This document shows positions 23,593-32,900 of a stretch of 64,000 nt of DNA, in pieces. The position numbers were made by a program, and so were the translations under genes. The stretch comes from an uncultured Anaeromusa sp. (GTDB taxonomy: Bacteria > Bacillota > Negativicutes > Anaeromusales > Anaeromusaceae). The stretch lies in contig NZ_OY781460.1 of assembly GCF_963676855.1 (NCBI RefSeq), positions 2,333,520-2,397,519 on the forward strand. Reading direction: 5' to 3'. Each line of letters opens with the position of its first letter. The first letter of the stretch is position 1. Below the pieces are notes generated by a model. It ran no database searches and had not been told where the DNA came from. It was given only the letters and a program-made list of their open reading frames with translations.

Positions 23593-24515
23593 CGATGCGA
23601 TGGCAAGCCAATGTAGCTCTGCTTGTAACAGCCAGTATTTGGGGGCTGGCTTTTGTGGCGCAGCGAGTAGGCATGGAATATTTGGAACCCTTTACCTTTA
23701 ATGGCATTCGATTTTTGCTAGGAGCCTTGTCTTTGCTGCCCATTTTATGGTGGCAACAGCATCGCAAGCCTGTAGCTAAAGAAGCGTTACCTCGCTTCCG
23801 CGTCTTTGGAATTGGCGTAGTAGCCGGCTTGATTTTATTTTTGGCAGCATCGTTGCAGCAAATCGGTATTGTCGATACAACAGCCGGCAAGGCCGCTTTT
23901 GTAACTAGCTTGTATATTGTACTGGTTCCTTTGAGCGGTGTGCTTTTAGGGCGGCGTGTGAAATTTTCTTTGTGGCTGGGATGTTTGCTATCACTTCTAG
24001 GTTTGTACTTTCTTTGCATTCGTGAGGATTTCACCTTGGCCTTTGGAGACTTATTGGTTTTGATTGGTGCTGTTTTTTGGACGATGCACATTTTGTGGAT
24101 TGATCGTTTTGCATCCCAAGTACAGGTTCTTTCTTTGGCAGTATGGCAGTTTATGACCTGCGCCCTTCTTTCTTTGGTTGTTGCCGCTTTTACCGAAACG
24201 ATAACCTTGGCTGGAATCAAAGGGGCTCTCTCTCCTATCTTGTATGGCGGCATCGGATCTGTGGGCATTGCTTATACATTGCAGATTGTCGGTCAGAAAC
24301 GAGCGGAGCCCACGCAGGCTTCGTTGATTTTGAGCCTGGAGACGGTTTTTGCCGCGGTGGGTGGATATTTTTTGCTGCAAGAGCTTCTTAGCTCTTGGGA
24401 ACTTCTAGGCTGCGTATTGATGATGATCGGTATGGTAGTAGCGCAAATTCCTTGGCTTAATTGGCGAAGTGGAATTAAAAGCGTTTTGCGTTTAGAAAAG
24501 GCAGAAATAAAATAA
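23589..24515 (+). CDS. EamA/DMT-family membrane transporter
   Basis: The 308-residue protein has about ten hydrophobic segments and two EamA repeats. Typical features are the N-terminal LLVTASIWGLAFVAQRVGMEYLEPFTFNGIRF and, in the second repeat, ILYGGIGSVGIAYTLQIVGQKRAEPTQASLILSLETVFAAVGGYF. The family exports metabolites; the substrate cannot be told. Confidence 0.88.
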   Translation: MTMRWQANVALLVTASIWGLAFVAQRVGMEYLEPFTFNGIRFLLGALSLLPILWWQQHRKPVAKEALPRFRVFGIGVVAGLILFLAASLQQIGIVDTTAGKAAFVTSLYIVLVPLSGVLLGRRVKFSLWLGCLLSLLGLYFLCIREDFTLAFGDLLVLIGAVFWTMHILWIDRFASQVQVLSLAVWQFMTCALLSLVVAAFTETITLAGIKGALSPILYGGIGSVGIAYTLQIVGQKRAEPTQASLILSLETVFAAVGGYFLLQELLSSWELLGCVLMMIGMVVAQIPWLNWRSGIKSVLRLEKAEIK

Positions 24516-24622
24516 ATTGTTCGATTCTGTAATAAACTGTCACTCTTTGTAGGAAATGTGATACTATAAAAGTAGAGAATTTTCGGGATAAACTGGGTGT
24601 TACTTTTGAAAAGAGGTGCTTT

Positions 24623-24814
24623 ATGCAATCTGACTGGAAAGAAGAATTCGTGGACTTGTTACAAACGGAATGGCAGAAAATTAAAAAAGATGGTGAAAGT
24701 GACAAAAACAATGATTTTTTGCAAATCCAGGAAATGTTACAACGGTTGGAAGGAAAAGTAGATCGCTTGAATGCCCGCCTTACTTCGTTAGAACGGGAAA
24801 CACGCCGCCGGTAA
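24623..24814 (+). CDS. Small coiled-coil protein of unknown function
   Basis: The 63-residue product has an AAGAGG site upstream. The C-terminal half (LQIQEMLQRLEGKVDRLNARLTSLERE) is a clear coiled coil. No family recognised. Confidence 0.6.
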   Translation: MQSDWKEEFVDLLQTEWQKIKKDGESDKNNDFLQIQEMLQRLEGKVDRLNARLTSLERETRRR

Positions 24815-24977
24815 TTGCGCATTTTCGCTTCAGCTTTATTACTAGTATATGCTGCTTACATCTTGCTTTTGTTTGAATACATTTTGAAGCGTTTAGGAAC
24901 TGCTGATTCAGTGGTTCCTTTGCTTTTATACCGGGGTGCAAAACGCTATCCCGGAAAATTCAATGGGAGGTGTATGT

Positions 24978-25883
24978 ATGAAAAGGGTTTTTTGTTGTAT
25001 GGTGTTGGCTATGTGTATGTTATTAGGACTGGGAAACGATGCGGTTAACGCCGCAGCCACAGATGCGGCCTCGCAGAATTTGAAGATTCAGCAATGGAAG
25101 GGACAGTCTTTTACTTTCATGTCCTTGCCGGATGATAAACAGGCTGCCGGTTATAGTATTTTTAATGTGGAAAAAGCTAGTCTGGGTTTTCAAGGGGATG
25201 TTGCCGTACGTATCCCCTACAACACACATGTCGGCAAACAAGTTGTTATTACTGATGTGGTGCCTTTTGATGCTGGTTATGGCTTACAAGAGCATATGGT
25301 TTACATGACCGTAACAGATACTGGGGAAAAATTAGTGACGCGCAGTATGCGTTCGCAAGTAAATGGACTTGTTTTAACGGCAGATTTAAAAAATGCTCGT
25401 AAACACTTTCTTGGGAAAACGGTATATTCCAAACTGAGAGAACTGCCTGGATTCGCAACTGCTGGCAATCCAATGCCGCAAGCGATTGCGGTTGGTATTG
25501 GCGCTCCGGTTGTGGTGCTAGATGTATATCCGGGCATTCAAATACAGGATCCGATTTGGTTGGTGGTAACGGTAAACGGACAAAAAGCAGTGCTGCCCAT
25601 GAACTACAGTTGGACTAATATGCCACAAGTGTTTTGGAATAATCATCCTGCTTGGCAAGATGACCTCTTCTTAGAAGATCCGCACAAAACTTTCAACTGG
25701 TCTTCCGATATGTGGAAACAGATTGAAACTGCCAATGTGACGGTAGGCATGCTCAAAGAACAGGTACGTCTCAGCTGGGGCGAAGCTACAGATATGGAAC
25801 AAGATGGCTTTGTTTGGGTTTATGGCGACAAAAAACTGACTTTTAATGGAGACGTGCTGATCTCCATCGAGACACGAAACTAA
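24978..25883 (+). CDS. Secreted protein of unknown function
   Basis: The ATG at 24978 (MKRVFCCMVLAMCMLLGLG) follows GGGAGG and starts a Sec signal peptide cleaved probably after VNAAA. The mature part is beta-rich, about 270 residues, with no recognised domain. A KEQVRLSWGEATDMEQDGFVWVYGDKKLTF segment near the end resembles SmpA/OmlA-like small domains. It should act outside the cytoplasmic membrane. Confidence 0.75.
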   Translation: MKRVFCCMVLAMCMLLGLGNDAVNAAATDAASQNLKIQQWKGQSFTFMSLPDDKQAAGYSIFNVEKASLGFQGDVAVRIPYNTHVGKQVVITDVVPFDAGYGLQEHMVYMTVTDTGEKLVTRSMRSQVNGLVLTADLKNARKHFLGKTVYSKLRELPGFATAGNPMPQAIAVGIGAPVVVLDVYPGIQIQDPIWLVVTVNGQKAVLPMNYSWTNMPQVFWNNHPAWQDDLFLEDPHKTFNWSSDMWKQIETANVTVGMLKEQVRLSWGEATDMEQDGFVWVYGDKKLTFNGDVLISIETRN

Positions 25884-25894
25884 GATGTTTTTTC

Positions 25895-25933
25895 AAGAAG
25901 CTTGCAGGCGTTTGCGCTTGGAAGCTTCTTTTT
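25895..25933 (+). terminator. Terminator after the secreted protein gene
   Basis: AAGAAGCTT and AAGCTTCTT arms are followed by a T-run. Confidence 0.65.
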
Positions 25934-26022
25934 CTCTTATGGCATCTTGCCTGTTGCTGAAGTTTTCGTTATCATAGATAAGGGATTGCCTAAATATTAT
26001 TTCTGTAGGAGGAAAATGACTC

Positions 26023-27972
26023 ATGACAATGGAAAAACGCGAATTTCAAGCAGAAACAAAACAACTGTTGGAGCTGATGATTCACTCCATTTATACGAAC
26101 AGGGATATTTTTTTACGGGAGCTAATTTCTAATGCTTCCGACGCTATCGACAAGCTGCGCTTTGAAGCGCTGACCAAGCCTGAACTATTGGGAGAAAACA
26201 ACGAACTTGAAATTATGCTCCTGCCGGATGAAACTTCCGGTACGCTGACGATTGCCGATAACGGCATGGGTATGACTCATGACGAAGTCATCGAAAACAT
26301 TGGCACCATTGCTAAGTCCGGCACTAAGGCGTTTTTGGCGGCTATGCAAGAAAAAGAAAACGCCGGTGGTGATACCAATCTGATTGGTCAGTTTGGAGTC
26401 GGCTTCTATTCCGCCTTCATGGTAGCGGATAAAGTGACTCTTTTGACCCGCGCTCCAGGTCAAGAAAAAGGTGTGCGCTGGGAATCGACCGGCGACGGCA
26501 CCTATACGCTGGAAGAATGTGAAAAAGAAGGCCGCGGCACGACGATCATTCTTTCCTTGAAAGAAGAGCATCGTAAAGCCGAAACGGAAAGCGAGCAGTT
26601 TTTAAACAAGCAGACCTTAGAGCGGCTGGTGAAAAAGTACTCCGATTACATCCGCTTCCCCATTCGCATGAGCATGCCGGTCATGTCGCCTCCTGCCGCC
26701 GAAGGCGAAGAGCCGCAAGAGCCTAAGGAAGAAGTGCGTGTTTTAAACTCCATGTCTCCCCTATGGATGCGTAATAAAAACGAAATTAAGCCGGAAGAAT
26801 ATAATCAGCTTTACAAGCACCTCTTCTTGGACTGGCAAGATCCTATGGAAGTCATCCACTCTAAAGTAGAAGGCGCTGTGGAATACACTAGCGTACTCTT
26901 TATTCCCTCCCACGCTCCCTTTGACTTTTATCAGCGTGAAGTGACTACAGGAATTCGTCTTTATTCCAAAAATGTTTTTATCATGGATGATTGTCAGGAT
27001 CTCTTGCCGGAGTACCTGCGCTTTGCGAAAGGGCTTGTGGACTCGCCTGATGTTTCCTTGAATATCTCCCGCGAAGTGCTGCAGCAGAGCCTGCCTTTGA
27101 AGAAAATCGGCAAGAATCTGGAAAAGAGCCTCTTGAAAACGCTGGATCAGCTATCTAAAAAAGACCGGCCAAAATACGAAACCTTCTGGAAAGAATACGG
27201 CAAAGCCCTCAAAAGCGGCGTGTATGCGGATTTCAATAACCGTGAGCGACTGCAAGATCTGTTGCTCTTCCCCACTTCTCGCAGCGAAGACGAGCTAACT
27301 ACCTTAGCAGACTATGTAGAACGTATGCCGGAAAAACAAAGCGTTATCTACTATGCCGCCGGCAAAGACCGTACCGCGGTTGAGCGCCTGCCTCAGATGG
27401 AAATGCTGCAGGAAAAAGGCCTGGAAGTGCTGTACCTTTTTGACCGCGTTGATGAATTCGCTGTAGATGCTTTGGGCAGCTACAAGGAAAAACAGTTCCG
27501 TTCCATCAGCCGCGGTGAGCTGCAGCTGGACGATATGGAAGACGAAACAGAAAAGAAAAAAGAGCAAGAAGAATTGACTAAGGAAAATTCGACTTTGCTC
27601 GAAGCTATCAAAAAGCACTTGGAAGGAAAAGTGACGGAAGTCAAGTTGAGCCACCGCCTGACCTCCAGTCCGGTTTGTCTGGTCAGTGACGCCCAAGGCA
27701 TAAGCTTGTCAATGGAGCAGATTCTGGCGGACATGGACCAAAAGAACTCCTTTAAAGCCAGTCGCATTTTAGAACTCAATCCCAACCACGCGGTGTTCAA
27801 GGCGCTACAGGCGCAGTTTACTGACGGCAACACCACACCTCTGTTTGGAGATTACTGCGAATTGCTCTATGGCCAGGCGCTGCTTCTTGAAGGCCTAGCC
27901 CCGGAAGATCCGGGCCGCTTCGCTCAACTGGTAGCATCCTTGATGGCGGCGCCATCGGCCAAAACGGAATAA
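26023..27972 (+). CDS. htpG: Chaperone HtpG (bacterial Hsp90)
   Basis: The 649-residue protein has all Hsp90 N-domain motifs (ELISNASDAIDKLR, DNGMGMTHDEVIENIGTIAKSGT, IGQFGVGFYSAFMVAD, GRGTTIIL), the middle-domain segment RLYSKNVFIMDDCQDLLPEYLRFAKGLVDS, and a C-terminal dimerisation domain. It acts in the cytosol in protein folding and stress. The ATG follows GGAGG; TTGCCT-17-TATCAT upstream is a likely promoter. Confidence 0.98.
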   Translation: MTMEKREFQAETKQLLELMIHSIYTNRDIFLRELISNASDAIDKLRFEALTKPELLGENNELEIMLLPDETSGTLTIADNGMGMTHDEVIENIGTIAKSGTKAFLAAMQEKENAGGDTNLIGQFGVGFYSAFMVADKVTLLTRAPGQEKGVRWESTGDGTYTLEECEKEGRGTTIILSLKEEHRKAETESEQFLNKQTLERLVKKYSDYIRFPIRMSMPVMSPPAAEGEEPQEPKEEVRVLNSMSPLWMRNKNEIKPEEYNQLYKHLFLDWQDPMEVIHSKVEGAVEYTSVLFIPSHAPFDFYQREVTTGIRLYSKNVFIMDDCQDLLPEYLRFAKGLVDSPDVSLNISREVLQQSLPLKKIGKNLEKSLLKTLDQLSKKDRPKYETFWKEYGKALKSGVYADFNNRERLQDLLLFPTSRSEDELTTLADYVERMPEKQSVIYYAAGKDRTAVERLPQMEMLQEKGLEVLYLFDRVDEFAVDALGSYKEKQFRSISRGELQLDDMEDETEKKKEQEELTKENSTLLEAIKKHLEGKVTEVKLSHRLTSSPVCLVSDAQGISLSMEQILADMDQKNSFKASRILELNPNHAVFKALQAQFTDGNTTPLFGDYCELLYGQALLLEGLAPEDPGRFAQLVASLMAAPSAKTE

Positions 27973-27983
27973 CAAGACCCCAA

Positions 27984-28026
27984 GATCCCAGCCTATTGTG
28001 TAAAACAATAGGCTGGGATCTTTTTT
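27984..28026 (+). terminator. Terminator after htpG
   Basis: A perfect 15-bp stem (GATCCCAGCCTATTG and complement) is followed by six T. Confidence 0.9.
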
Positions 28027-28068
28027 GAAGACGGATGATGAAAGCTGGTCGATGGTTTGCGGGAAAAT

Positions 28069-28785
28069 TTATCGTTTTTGATAAGTCAGCCACAGGCCGT
28101 CGTTAGTCAGCCGCTGAGCGTCTTTTAGGCGAAAGGAAGCGGCTGATTTGCTGCTAAAAGGATAGATTCCTGTTTTAAAGAGTGACATTGATTTTTCCGA
28201 GCCTTCTACTGCAGGCACGACCACAAGGCTGATTTCATCAACTAGGCCGGCTTGCAGAAAAGAGCCGTTGACAATGCCGCCGCCTTCCAGTAGCAGCTTC
28301 TCGATGCCAAACAATTTTTTGAGCTTTTGGACGACAAGAACAAGATCCAGCTCTGTTTCGCCGCCGAAAAGATAAGAAATACCTTTTTTTCGTAAATGCG
28401 CTAAAAAAGTATCGGAAACGTTTTGCGTCAACACTTCAACGATATGAGCGCCATGGTAGCCGGGATCAGCGTCGGCAATAGTGTGGTTTTGCCACCAAAG
28501 TTTGCCTTGCGAGTCGATGGCGATCGCATAGAACGCCGCACTTTCCGCCACATAGTCTTCCCGTACAATGGGCTTCCCAGTGTACGGCTCTGGTGGAGTT
28601 GGTGGTTGTGGAAAGCTGCTCTCCATCGTTACTCGGCCGCAAAGAAAGGCGTTTGCGCCGTACTCCCTATGGATACGGTAATAGTCTTCAATGAGATGGC
28701 TGTATTCGCTTTTTCTCAAAAAATCGCCGGTGACTTTGCCGTCTAAAGACGTCACCATGTGACAGATAATATAGGGTTTATCCAT
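28069..28785 (-). CDS. RibD/dihydrofolate reductase-family oxidoreductase
   Basis: The 238-residue protein begins MDKPYIICHMVTSLDGKVTG and has FGIEKLLLEGGGIVNGSFLQAGLVDEISLVVVP, the hallmark of the RibD C-terminal domain (NADPH-dependent reductase, DHFR fold). Stand-alone proteins of this type are annotated dihydrofolate reductase family, with unknown substrates. It is the last gene of the flavodoxin-cupin operon driven from the MerR-type promoter at 29780-29810. Confidence 0.87.
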   Translation of the reverse strand: MDKPYIICHMVTSLDGKVTGDFLRKSEYSHLIEDYYRIHREYGANAFLCGRVTMESSFPQPPTPPEPYTGKPIVREDYVAESAAFYAIAIDSQGKLWWQNHTIADADPGYHGAHIVEVLTQNVSDTFLAHLRKKGISYLFGGETELDLVLVVQKLKKLFGIEKLLLEGGGIVNGSFLQAGLVDEISLVVVPAVEGSEKSMSLFKTGIYPFSSKSAASFRLKDAQRLTNDGLWLTYQKR

Positions 28786-28800
28786 AGCTGCACCTCTTGT

Positions 28801-29205
28801 TTATTTTAGCTTGCTATATGCTGCATCGTTTACTGGTTCCAGCCATTCGTTGGCAGCGCCAGCAACTGGGATTTCTATTGCCAAATGTGCAAACCAGCTA
28901 TCCTTTGCCGCGCCATGCCAATGCTTTACCTCTGGCGGGATGTTGACCACATCGCCAGGATGCAGTTCTACGGGGTCTTCTCCCCAGGCCTGATACCAAC
29001 CTCGCCCTTCAGTACAGAGGAGAATTTGGCCGCCTTGGTGATGGATATGCCAGTTGTTGCGGCAACCGGGCTCAAAGGTTACATTAAAAACGGGGCCGCC
29101 CTTGTCAGTCAACGGCTGTAAATAAGCTTGACCGTTGAAGTAGCGGGCATATATTTCCGGCAGCGGAGCGCCTGTTTTGAAAATCTCATTTCGTTTGCTG
29201 TTCAT
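28801..29205 (-). CDS. Cupin-domain protein
   Basis: The 134-residue single cupin has the metal-binding motifs GCRNNWHIHHQGGQILLCTEGRG and PPEVKHWHGAAKDSWFAHLAIE. No signal peptide. It resembles the exported cupin at 34996-35493. It is the middle gene of a three-gene operon. Confidence 0.9.
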   Translation of the reverse strand: MNSKRNEIFKTGAPLPEIYARYFNGQAYLQPLTDKGGPVFNVTFEPGCRNNWHIHHQGGQILLCTEGRGWYQAWGEDPVELHPGDVVNIPPEVKHWHGAAKDSWFAHLAIEIPVAGAANEWLEPVNDAAYSKLK

Positions 29206-29227
29206 AGGAAAAACTCCTTTAGTTTTC

Positions 29228-29749
29228 TCAAATGGTATTTTTTAACCAGTCGGCAATTTCTTTATCCGCATTAGCGACACTGCCGCCGTGGATAGCTAAG
29301 CCAGGCAATGTTTTTGCCGTGGGGCATGCTTTTTTTAGATCGTTTTCACTGCTTCCTAGCCCGCTGCCTTCATGCGTACAAAAAGGTATGATCGTTTTAC
29401 CGGAAAAATCATGTGCTTCCAGCCAAGTAAACACGGCCATGGGCATGGTTCCCCACCAGTTTGGATAGCCAAGATAAATTACATCGTAAGCTTCCATTCC
29501 CTTTCCGGTTGAAACAAGTTCCGGCCTAGCCTGTTCTTGCTTTTCTTTTTGCGCTACTGTTGTTGTTTCTGTGTAATCAAGCGGATAGTCTTTTATTGTT
29601 TCAATTTGAAATAGATGGCCCCCTGTTAGCAATTGTATTTTTTTCGCCGCTATCTCGGTATTGCCAACAGCCAAATTTACGATCGTACCACGGACATAAT
29701 TATTTCCTTTGCGTGAATAAAAAGCGATCAAGCTATTTTTAGCAGCCAT
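29228..29749 (-). CDS. Flavodoxin
   Basis: The 173-residue flavodoxin has an FMN phosphate loop near the start (FYSRKGNNYVRG), the VIYLGYPNWWGTMPMAVFTWLE segment, and a C-terminal FCTHEGSGLGSSENDLKK segment typical of the long-chain flavodoxin_4 group. It has no signal peptide, unlike its paralogues at 32901 and 43209. It is the first gene after the MerR-type promoter at 29780-29810. Confidence 0.92.
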   Translation of the reverse strand: MAAKNSLIAFYSRKGNNYVRGTIVNLAVGNTEIAAKKIQLLTGGHLFQIETIKDYPLDYTETTTVAQKEKQEQARPELVSTGKGMEAYDVIYLGYPNWWGTMPMAVFTWLEAHDFSGKTIIPFCTHEGSGLGSSENDLKKACPTAKTLPGLAIHGGSVANADKEIADWLKNTI

Positions 29750-29779
29750 TTTTCTTCCTCCTTGTTATCGTTTAATTAA

Positions 29780-29810
29780 AGTGTAGTACTTGGAGTTAGG
29801 TCCAAGTCAA
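29780..29810 (-). promoter_or_regulatory. MerR-type promoter 1 (flavodoxin-cupin-reductase operon)
   Basis: On the minus strand, TTGACT (29810-29805) and TACACT (29785-29780) are separated by exactly 19 bp, with a TGGACCTAACTCCA-like dyad in the spacer. MerR activators work on such over-long spacers. Confidence 0.75.
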
Positions 29811-29834
29811 TAGGCTGGAGAAAAATTTATGGTC

Positions 29835-29874
29835 AAAAAGCAGCGGGATGCGCTTAGGCGCTCCGCTGCTTTTT
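29835..29874. terminator. Bidirectional terminator at the hydrolase stop
   Basis: AAAAAGCAGCGG and CCGCTGCTTTTT arms flank an inner GC-rich stem; the alpha/beta hydrolase stop codon lies inside. Confidence 0.7.
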
Positions 29875-30960
29875 GATTTGTTTTTTCAATCCTTTTTCGT
29901 TAAGATATTTGGAAAGAAGATCAGCAATTTCTACATTGTTCAAGTCAGAGAAAGGGAAATGTGTATTGCCATAAATGCCAACTTCCGGCAGGTGTACTAC
30001 GGTTACATCACCACCATGTTTGTTTACAGCGGCTGCCCATAGTCTGGCCATTTCTAACCTTACACGCCAGCCATCTTGTCCGGCGTTTGCGGAGGGGTTA
30101 GATGGAATATTATCGCCATAATAAATTACAATCGGAATTTTGGTAAGTTTCATGAAGTCGGCTAAAGGTATGCCGACTGCTTCCAGTGTTCCAGCGGAGC
30201 TTGGCATCGCATTCGGAACTTCTTCTTCTGGAAAAACAAATCCACTCCCAGGTTCATACGAGGCAATGGCACGAATATTGGGGCTTTTTATTGCTGAAAG
30301 CCAGCCTACGCCGCCTCCTTGAGAATGTGTGACAAGGATTCCAGGACCTATTTTTTTATATAACGCAGCCACAGAATCAGAAATTACATTGGCATCAAAA
30401 GGCCCTGTGTTTGGCGTCATCTGACGAAAGTATTGATCCAAAGTTTCTGCATCTTGCGAGAACTGCACTCCAGGAAAGTAGTCTGGCCATTGACCGACGC
30501 GAAAAGTATTAAACCACTGTTGTTCATCCGGTGTCGCAGGAAGCGAACTTGGCACTGTACTACGCCCAGCATTGCCTCGTCTTGGTTGATCCATTAAATA
30601 GACTCCAAAACCGCGGCGCAAAAACAAGTTATGAAAACCCTCCCTACCATCCGGCGTTGTTTCCCAGGTCTTTGAAAACTGCCCGGCTCCATGCAAGAAC
30701 ACTAGCGGCAATGTATGAGCATTAGGCGGTATTTGGTAAAACACATACGCATGATCGCCGTGCAGCGTCTGCCCTTCTGGCGTCTTCTTTTCTGCGTCAA
30801 ACGTTCCTGGTTCGGTGACCACGGTTCCGCCTACAGCAAAGCTGCCTTGTTCTTGAACAACCAGCGGGTTGCCTTTGCTGCTTTGCGCCGCCAATGCACT
30901 TCCTGACCACACCACAGTAAGCACAAGGAAAAGAGCTACAATTGATTTTTGATATTTCAT
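29854..30960 (-). CDS. Exported alpha/beta hydrolase
   Basis: Starting at MKYQKSIVALFLVLTVVWSGSALAA (ATG 30960, GGGAGG upstream) gives a Sec signal peptide and 368 residues. The fold shows LPLVFLHGAGQFSKTWETTPDGREGF, the nucleophile elbow VTHSQGGGVGWL (Ser) and a late His (GNTHFPFSD). Substrate unknown; likely an esterase or lipase of the cell envelope. Confidence 0.85.
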   Translation of the reverse strand: MKYQKSIVALFLVLTVVWSGSALAAQSSKGNPLVVQEQGSFAVGGTVVTEPGTFDAEKKTPEGQTLHGDHAYVFYQIPPNAHTLPLVFLHGAGQFSKTWETTPDGREGFHNLFLRRGFGVYLMDQPRRGNAGRSTVPSSLPATPDEQQWFNTFRVGQWPDYFPGVQFSQDAETLDQYFRQMTPNTGPFDANVISDSVAALYKKIGPGILVTHSQGGGVGWLSAIKSPNIRAIASYEPGSGFVFPEEEVPNAMPSSAGTLEAVGIPLADFMKLTKIPIVIYYGDNIPSNPSANAGQDGWRVRLEMARLWAAAVNKHGGDVTVVHLPEVGIYGNTHFPFSDLNNVEIADLLSKYLNEKGLKKQIKKQRSA

Positions 30961-31011
30961 ACTTGTTAAAAGCCTCCCGTCTATACTATTTGCTAAGCAA
31001 AACAAGGTTCT

Positions 31012-31647
31012 TCAATCACGAATAAAATTAGTAAAAATGGTTTCTTCAGTCACCGGCAACGGCACGCCCGCCTCTAAACCGGCTTCTTTGCATTTCAAAA
31101 AGAACGCCATATTTCGAGCCAGCGTTCGCATCGTCTGCAGTCCTTCCAAGTCCTTTCTTACTTCTTCCGGTTTTGCTCCATGCACCATGTTCCAGTATTG
31201 CGATGAGATAATCGGCATTTGCAGCAAGCCAAAATATTTATTGATTTGATCATATGTCGCCGTCGTTCCAGCCCGCCTGGCGGAGATAACTGCAGCAGCC
31301 GGTTTTAAATAAAAAGATTTTTTCCCTCCGCATAAATCAGCATAAAAAGCACGATCCAAAAAAGAAGTAATGGCACCGCTTGCAGCTGCCCAATGAACCG
31401 GCGTTCCAAAAACAAAGCCATCATATTCCGCAGCAATAGACAAAAACTCATTCACTTTGTCGTCAAAAACGCATTTCTTTTTCTCTGCGCAGGACCTACA
31501 GGCGATGCAGCCGGCTAGTGGCTTATTGCCAATCCAAAACAAAGCAGCGCTGATTTGTTCGGTTTCCAAGGCAGTTGCCACTTCCGTAAGGGCTGTATAG
31601 GTGCAGCCCTTTTCATGCGGACTGCCGTTAACTAATAATACTTTCAT
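31012..31647 (-). CDS. Flavodoxin-fold NADPH-dependent FMN reductase with Cys cluster
   Basis: The 211-residue protein begins MKVLLVNGSPHEKGCTYTAL, the FMN-binding loop of the iron-sulfur flavoprotein family. It carries CIACRSCAEKKKC around residues 48-60, the compact cysteine motif that binds a 4Fe-4S cluster in such proteins, then DGFVFGTPVHWAAASG. Cytosolic redox enzyme, divergent from the AraC gene at 31824, which may control it. Confidence 0.87.
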   Translation of the reverse strand: MKVLLVNGSPHEKGCTYTALTEVATALETEQISAALFWIGNKPLAGCIACRSCAEKKKCVFDDKVNEFLSIAAEYDGFVFGTPVHWAAASGAITSFLDRAFYADLCGGKKSFYLKPAAAVISARRAGTTATYDQINKYFGLLQMPIISSQYWNMVHGAKPEEVRKDLEGLQTMRTLARNMAFFLKCKEAGLEAGVPLPVTEETIFTNFIRD

Positions 31648-31823
31648 CGTAACTCTCCTCCTGTTTTCTTACTCGCATTAGATCATTTTTATTATGTACT
31701 CAATTAGTAAATGGCTGGTAGTCTATTCATGTCAAATACTTGCCTAATCCTAGCGTGACTAGTTGCAAGTAGATAAATGCATATTATAATAGACTTATTC
31801 AAGGCTGAACCCAGGAGGCATTT

Positions 31824-32741
31824 ATGTCTGAATCAATAAATAAGCAGCAAGCTGAACTGGCCCATTTCATTGAACGCTATTCCAAGCAAGACGGTATCCA
31901 TCCAACCGCTATTCCCGCTTTGTTTTTTAACCGCCAATCTACGATTGCCGGACCTGTTTATGGAGTGTTTAAGCCGTCCTTATGCATTATTGTTCAAGGC
32001 GCCAAAGATGTTTGGCTGGCTCAAGAACGCTTTCGTTACAGTCCGGCCGATTATCTTGTTGCGTCCATGAATGTGCCTGTTATCGCTCAACTTGCGGAAG
32101 CCACCCCTGCTTGCCCATACCTTTCCCTTAAACTAGAATTTACGCCAAAGCAAGTATTAGATGTTCTCAGTAGTTTAGAAACACACGTGACAACAAAAAG
32201 GCCTTCTGGCCATGCTATTTTTGTCAGTCGGATTGAACCCTCGTTGTTAGAAGCCGTACTTCGGTTGGTTCGTTTGTTGGATGCCCCCGATGATATTCCA
32301 ATGCTTGCGCCTCTCGTTACGAAAGAAATTCTTTATAGAATTTTACAAGGACAGCACGGAGAAATAGTAGAACAGATTGCCATTGAAGGAAGCTATACCT
32401 ATCGAATTAGAAATGTCATTGAGCGGCTCATGAATCGCTATGACCAATCGCTGCGCATTGAAGACCTTGCGGAAATGGCCAATATGAGTATTTCTTCTTT
32501 TCATCGGCACTTTAAAGAAATAACTGCCATGAGTCCTTTGCAGTTTCAAAAGCAGCTGCGTTTGCATGAAGCAAGACGCTTGCTATTATCCGAGTCGGCT
32601 GATGCTGCGGAGATCGCCTTTCGAGTCGGTTATGAAAGTCCTTCACAGTTTAGTCGGGAATATTCTCGCATGTTCAATCTTCCGCCGAAGGAAGATGTGA
32701 AGCGCATGAAAGCCAATTATAATCAAACAGCGGATGCGTAA
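31824..32741 (+). CDS. AraC-family transcriptional regulator
   Basis: The 305-residue protein has an AraC_N ligand-binding domain (residues about 20-190) and a C-terminal double HTH (RIEDLAEMANMSISSFHRHFKEITAMSPLQFQKQLRLHEARRLL; AEIAFRVGYESPSQFSREYSRMF). It is divergent from the FMN reductase at 31012-31647; AraC proteins of this subfamily often activate neighbouring reductases. Confidence 0.93.
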   Translation: MSESINKQQAELAHFIERYSKQDGIHPTAIPALFFNRQSTIAGPVYGVFKPSLCIIVQGAKDVWLAQERFRYSPADYLVASMNVPVIAQLAEATPACPYLSLKLEFTPKQVLDVLSSLETHVTTKRPSGHAIFVSRIEPSLLEAVLRLVRLLDAPDDIPMLAPLVTKEILYRILQGQHGEIVEQIAIEGSYTYRIRNVIERLMNRYDQSLRIEDLAEMANMSISSFHRHFKEITAMSPLQFQKQLRLHEARRLLLSESADAAEIAFRVGYESPSQFSREYSRMFNLPPKEDVKRMKANYNQTADA

Positions 32742-32790
32742 AAATCATGCGAGGGAATGCAGAAAACAGCATTCCCTCGCATGATTTTTT
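32741..32790 (+). terminator. Terminator after the AraC gene
   Basis: A perfect 20-bp stem starting AAAAATCATGCGAGG is followed by a T-run. Confidence 0.9.
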
Positions 32791-32900
32791 CATGATTGAC
32801 ACAATTAGGCAATTATTTGAGATAAACAGGATACCGCTCTAGCTTTTTGCTTGTGCATAATAAATCTATAAAGCATATTTTAAAGAAAGGAGACTTGGAA

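Noticed and set aside
23465..24268. 267-residue minus-strand ORF
   Set aside because: Antisense to the nitroreductase and EamA genes, with basic low-complexity sequence; a shadow frame.
27304..27836. Minus-strand ORFs within htpG
   Set aside because: Shadow frames of a well-conserved gene.
31690..31823. A further MerR-type promoter between the FMN reductase and AraC genes
   Set aside because: No GGAGTTAACTCC-like dyad and no 19-bp spaced boxes; probably controlled by the AraC protein.
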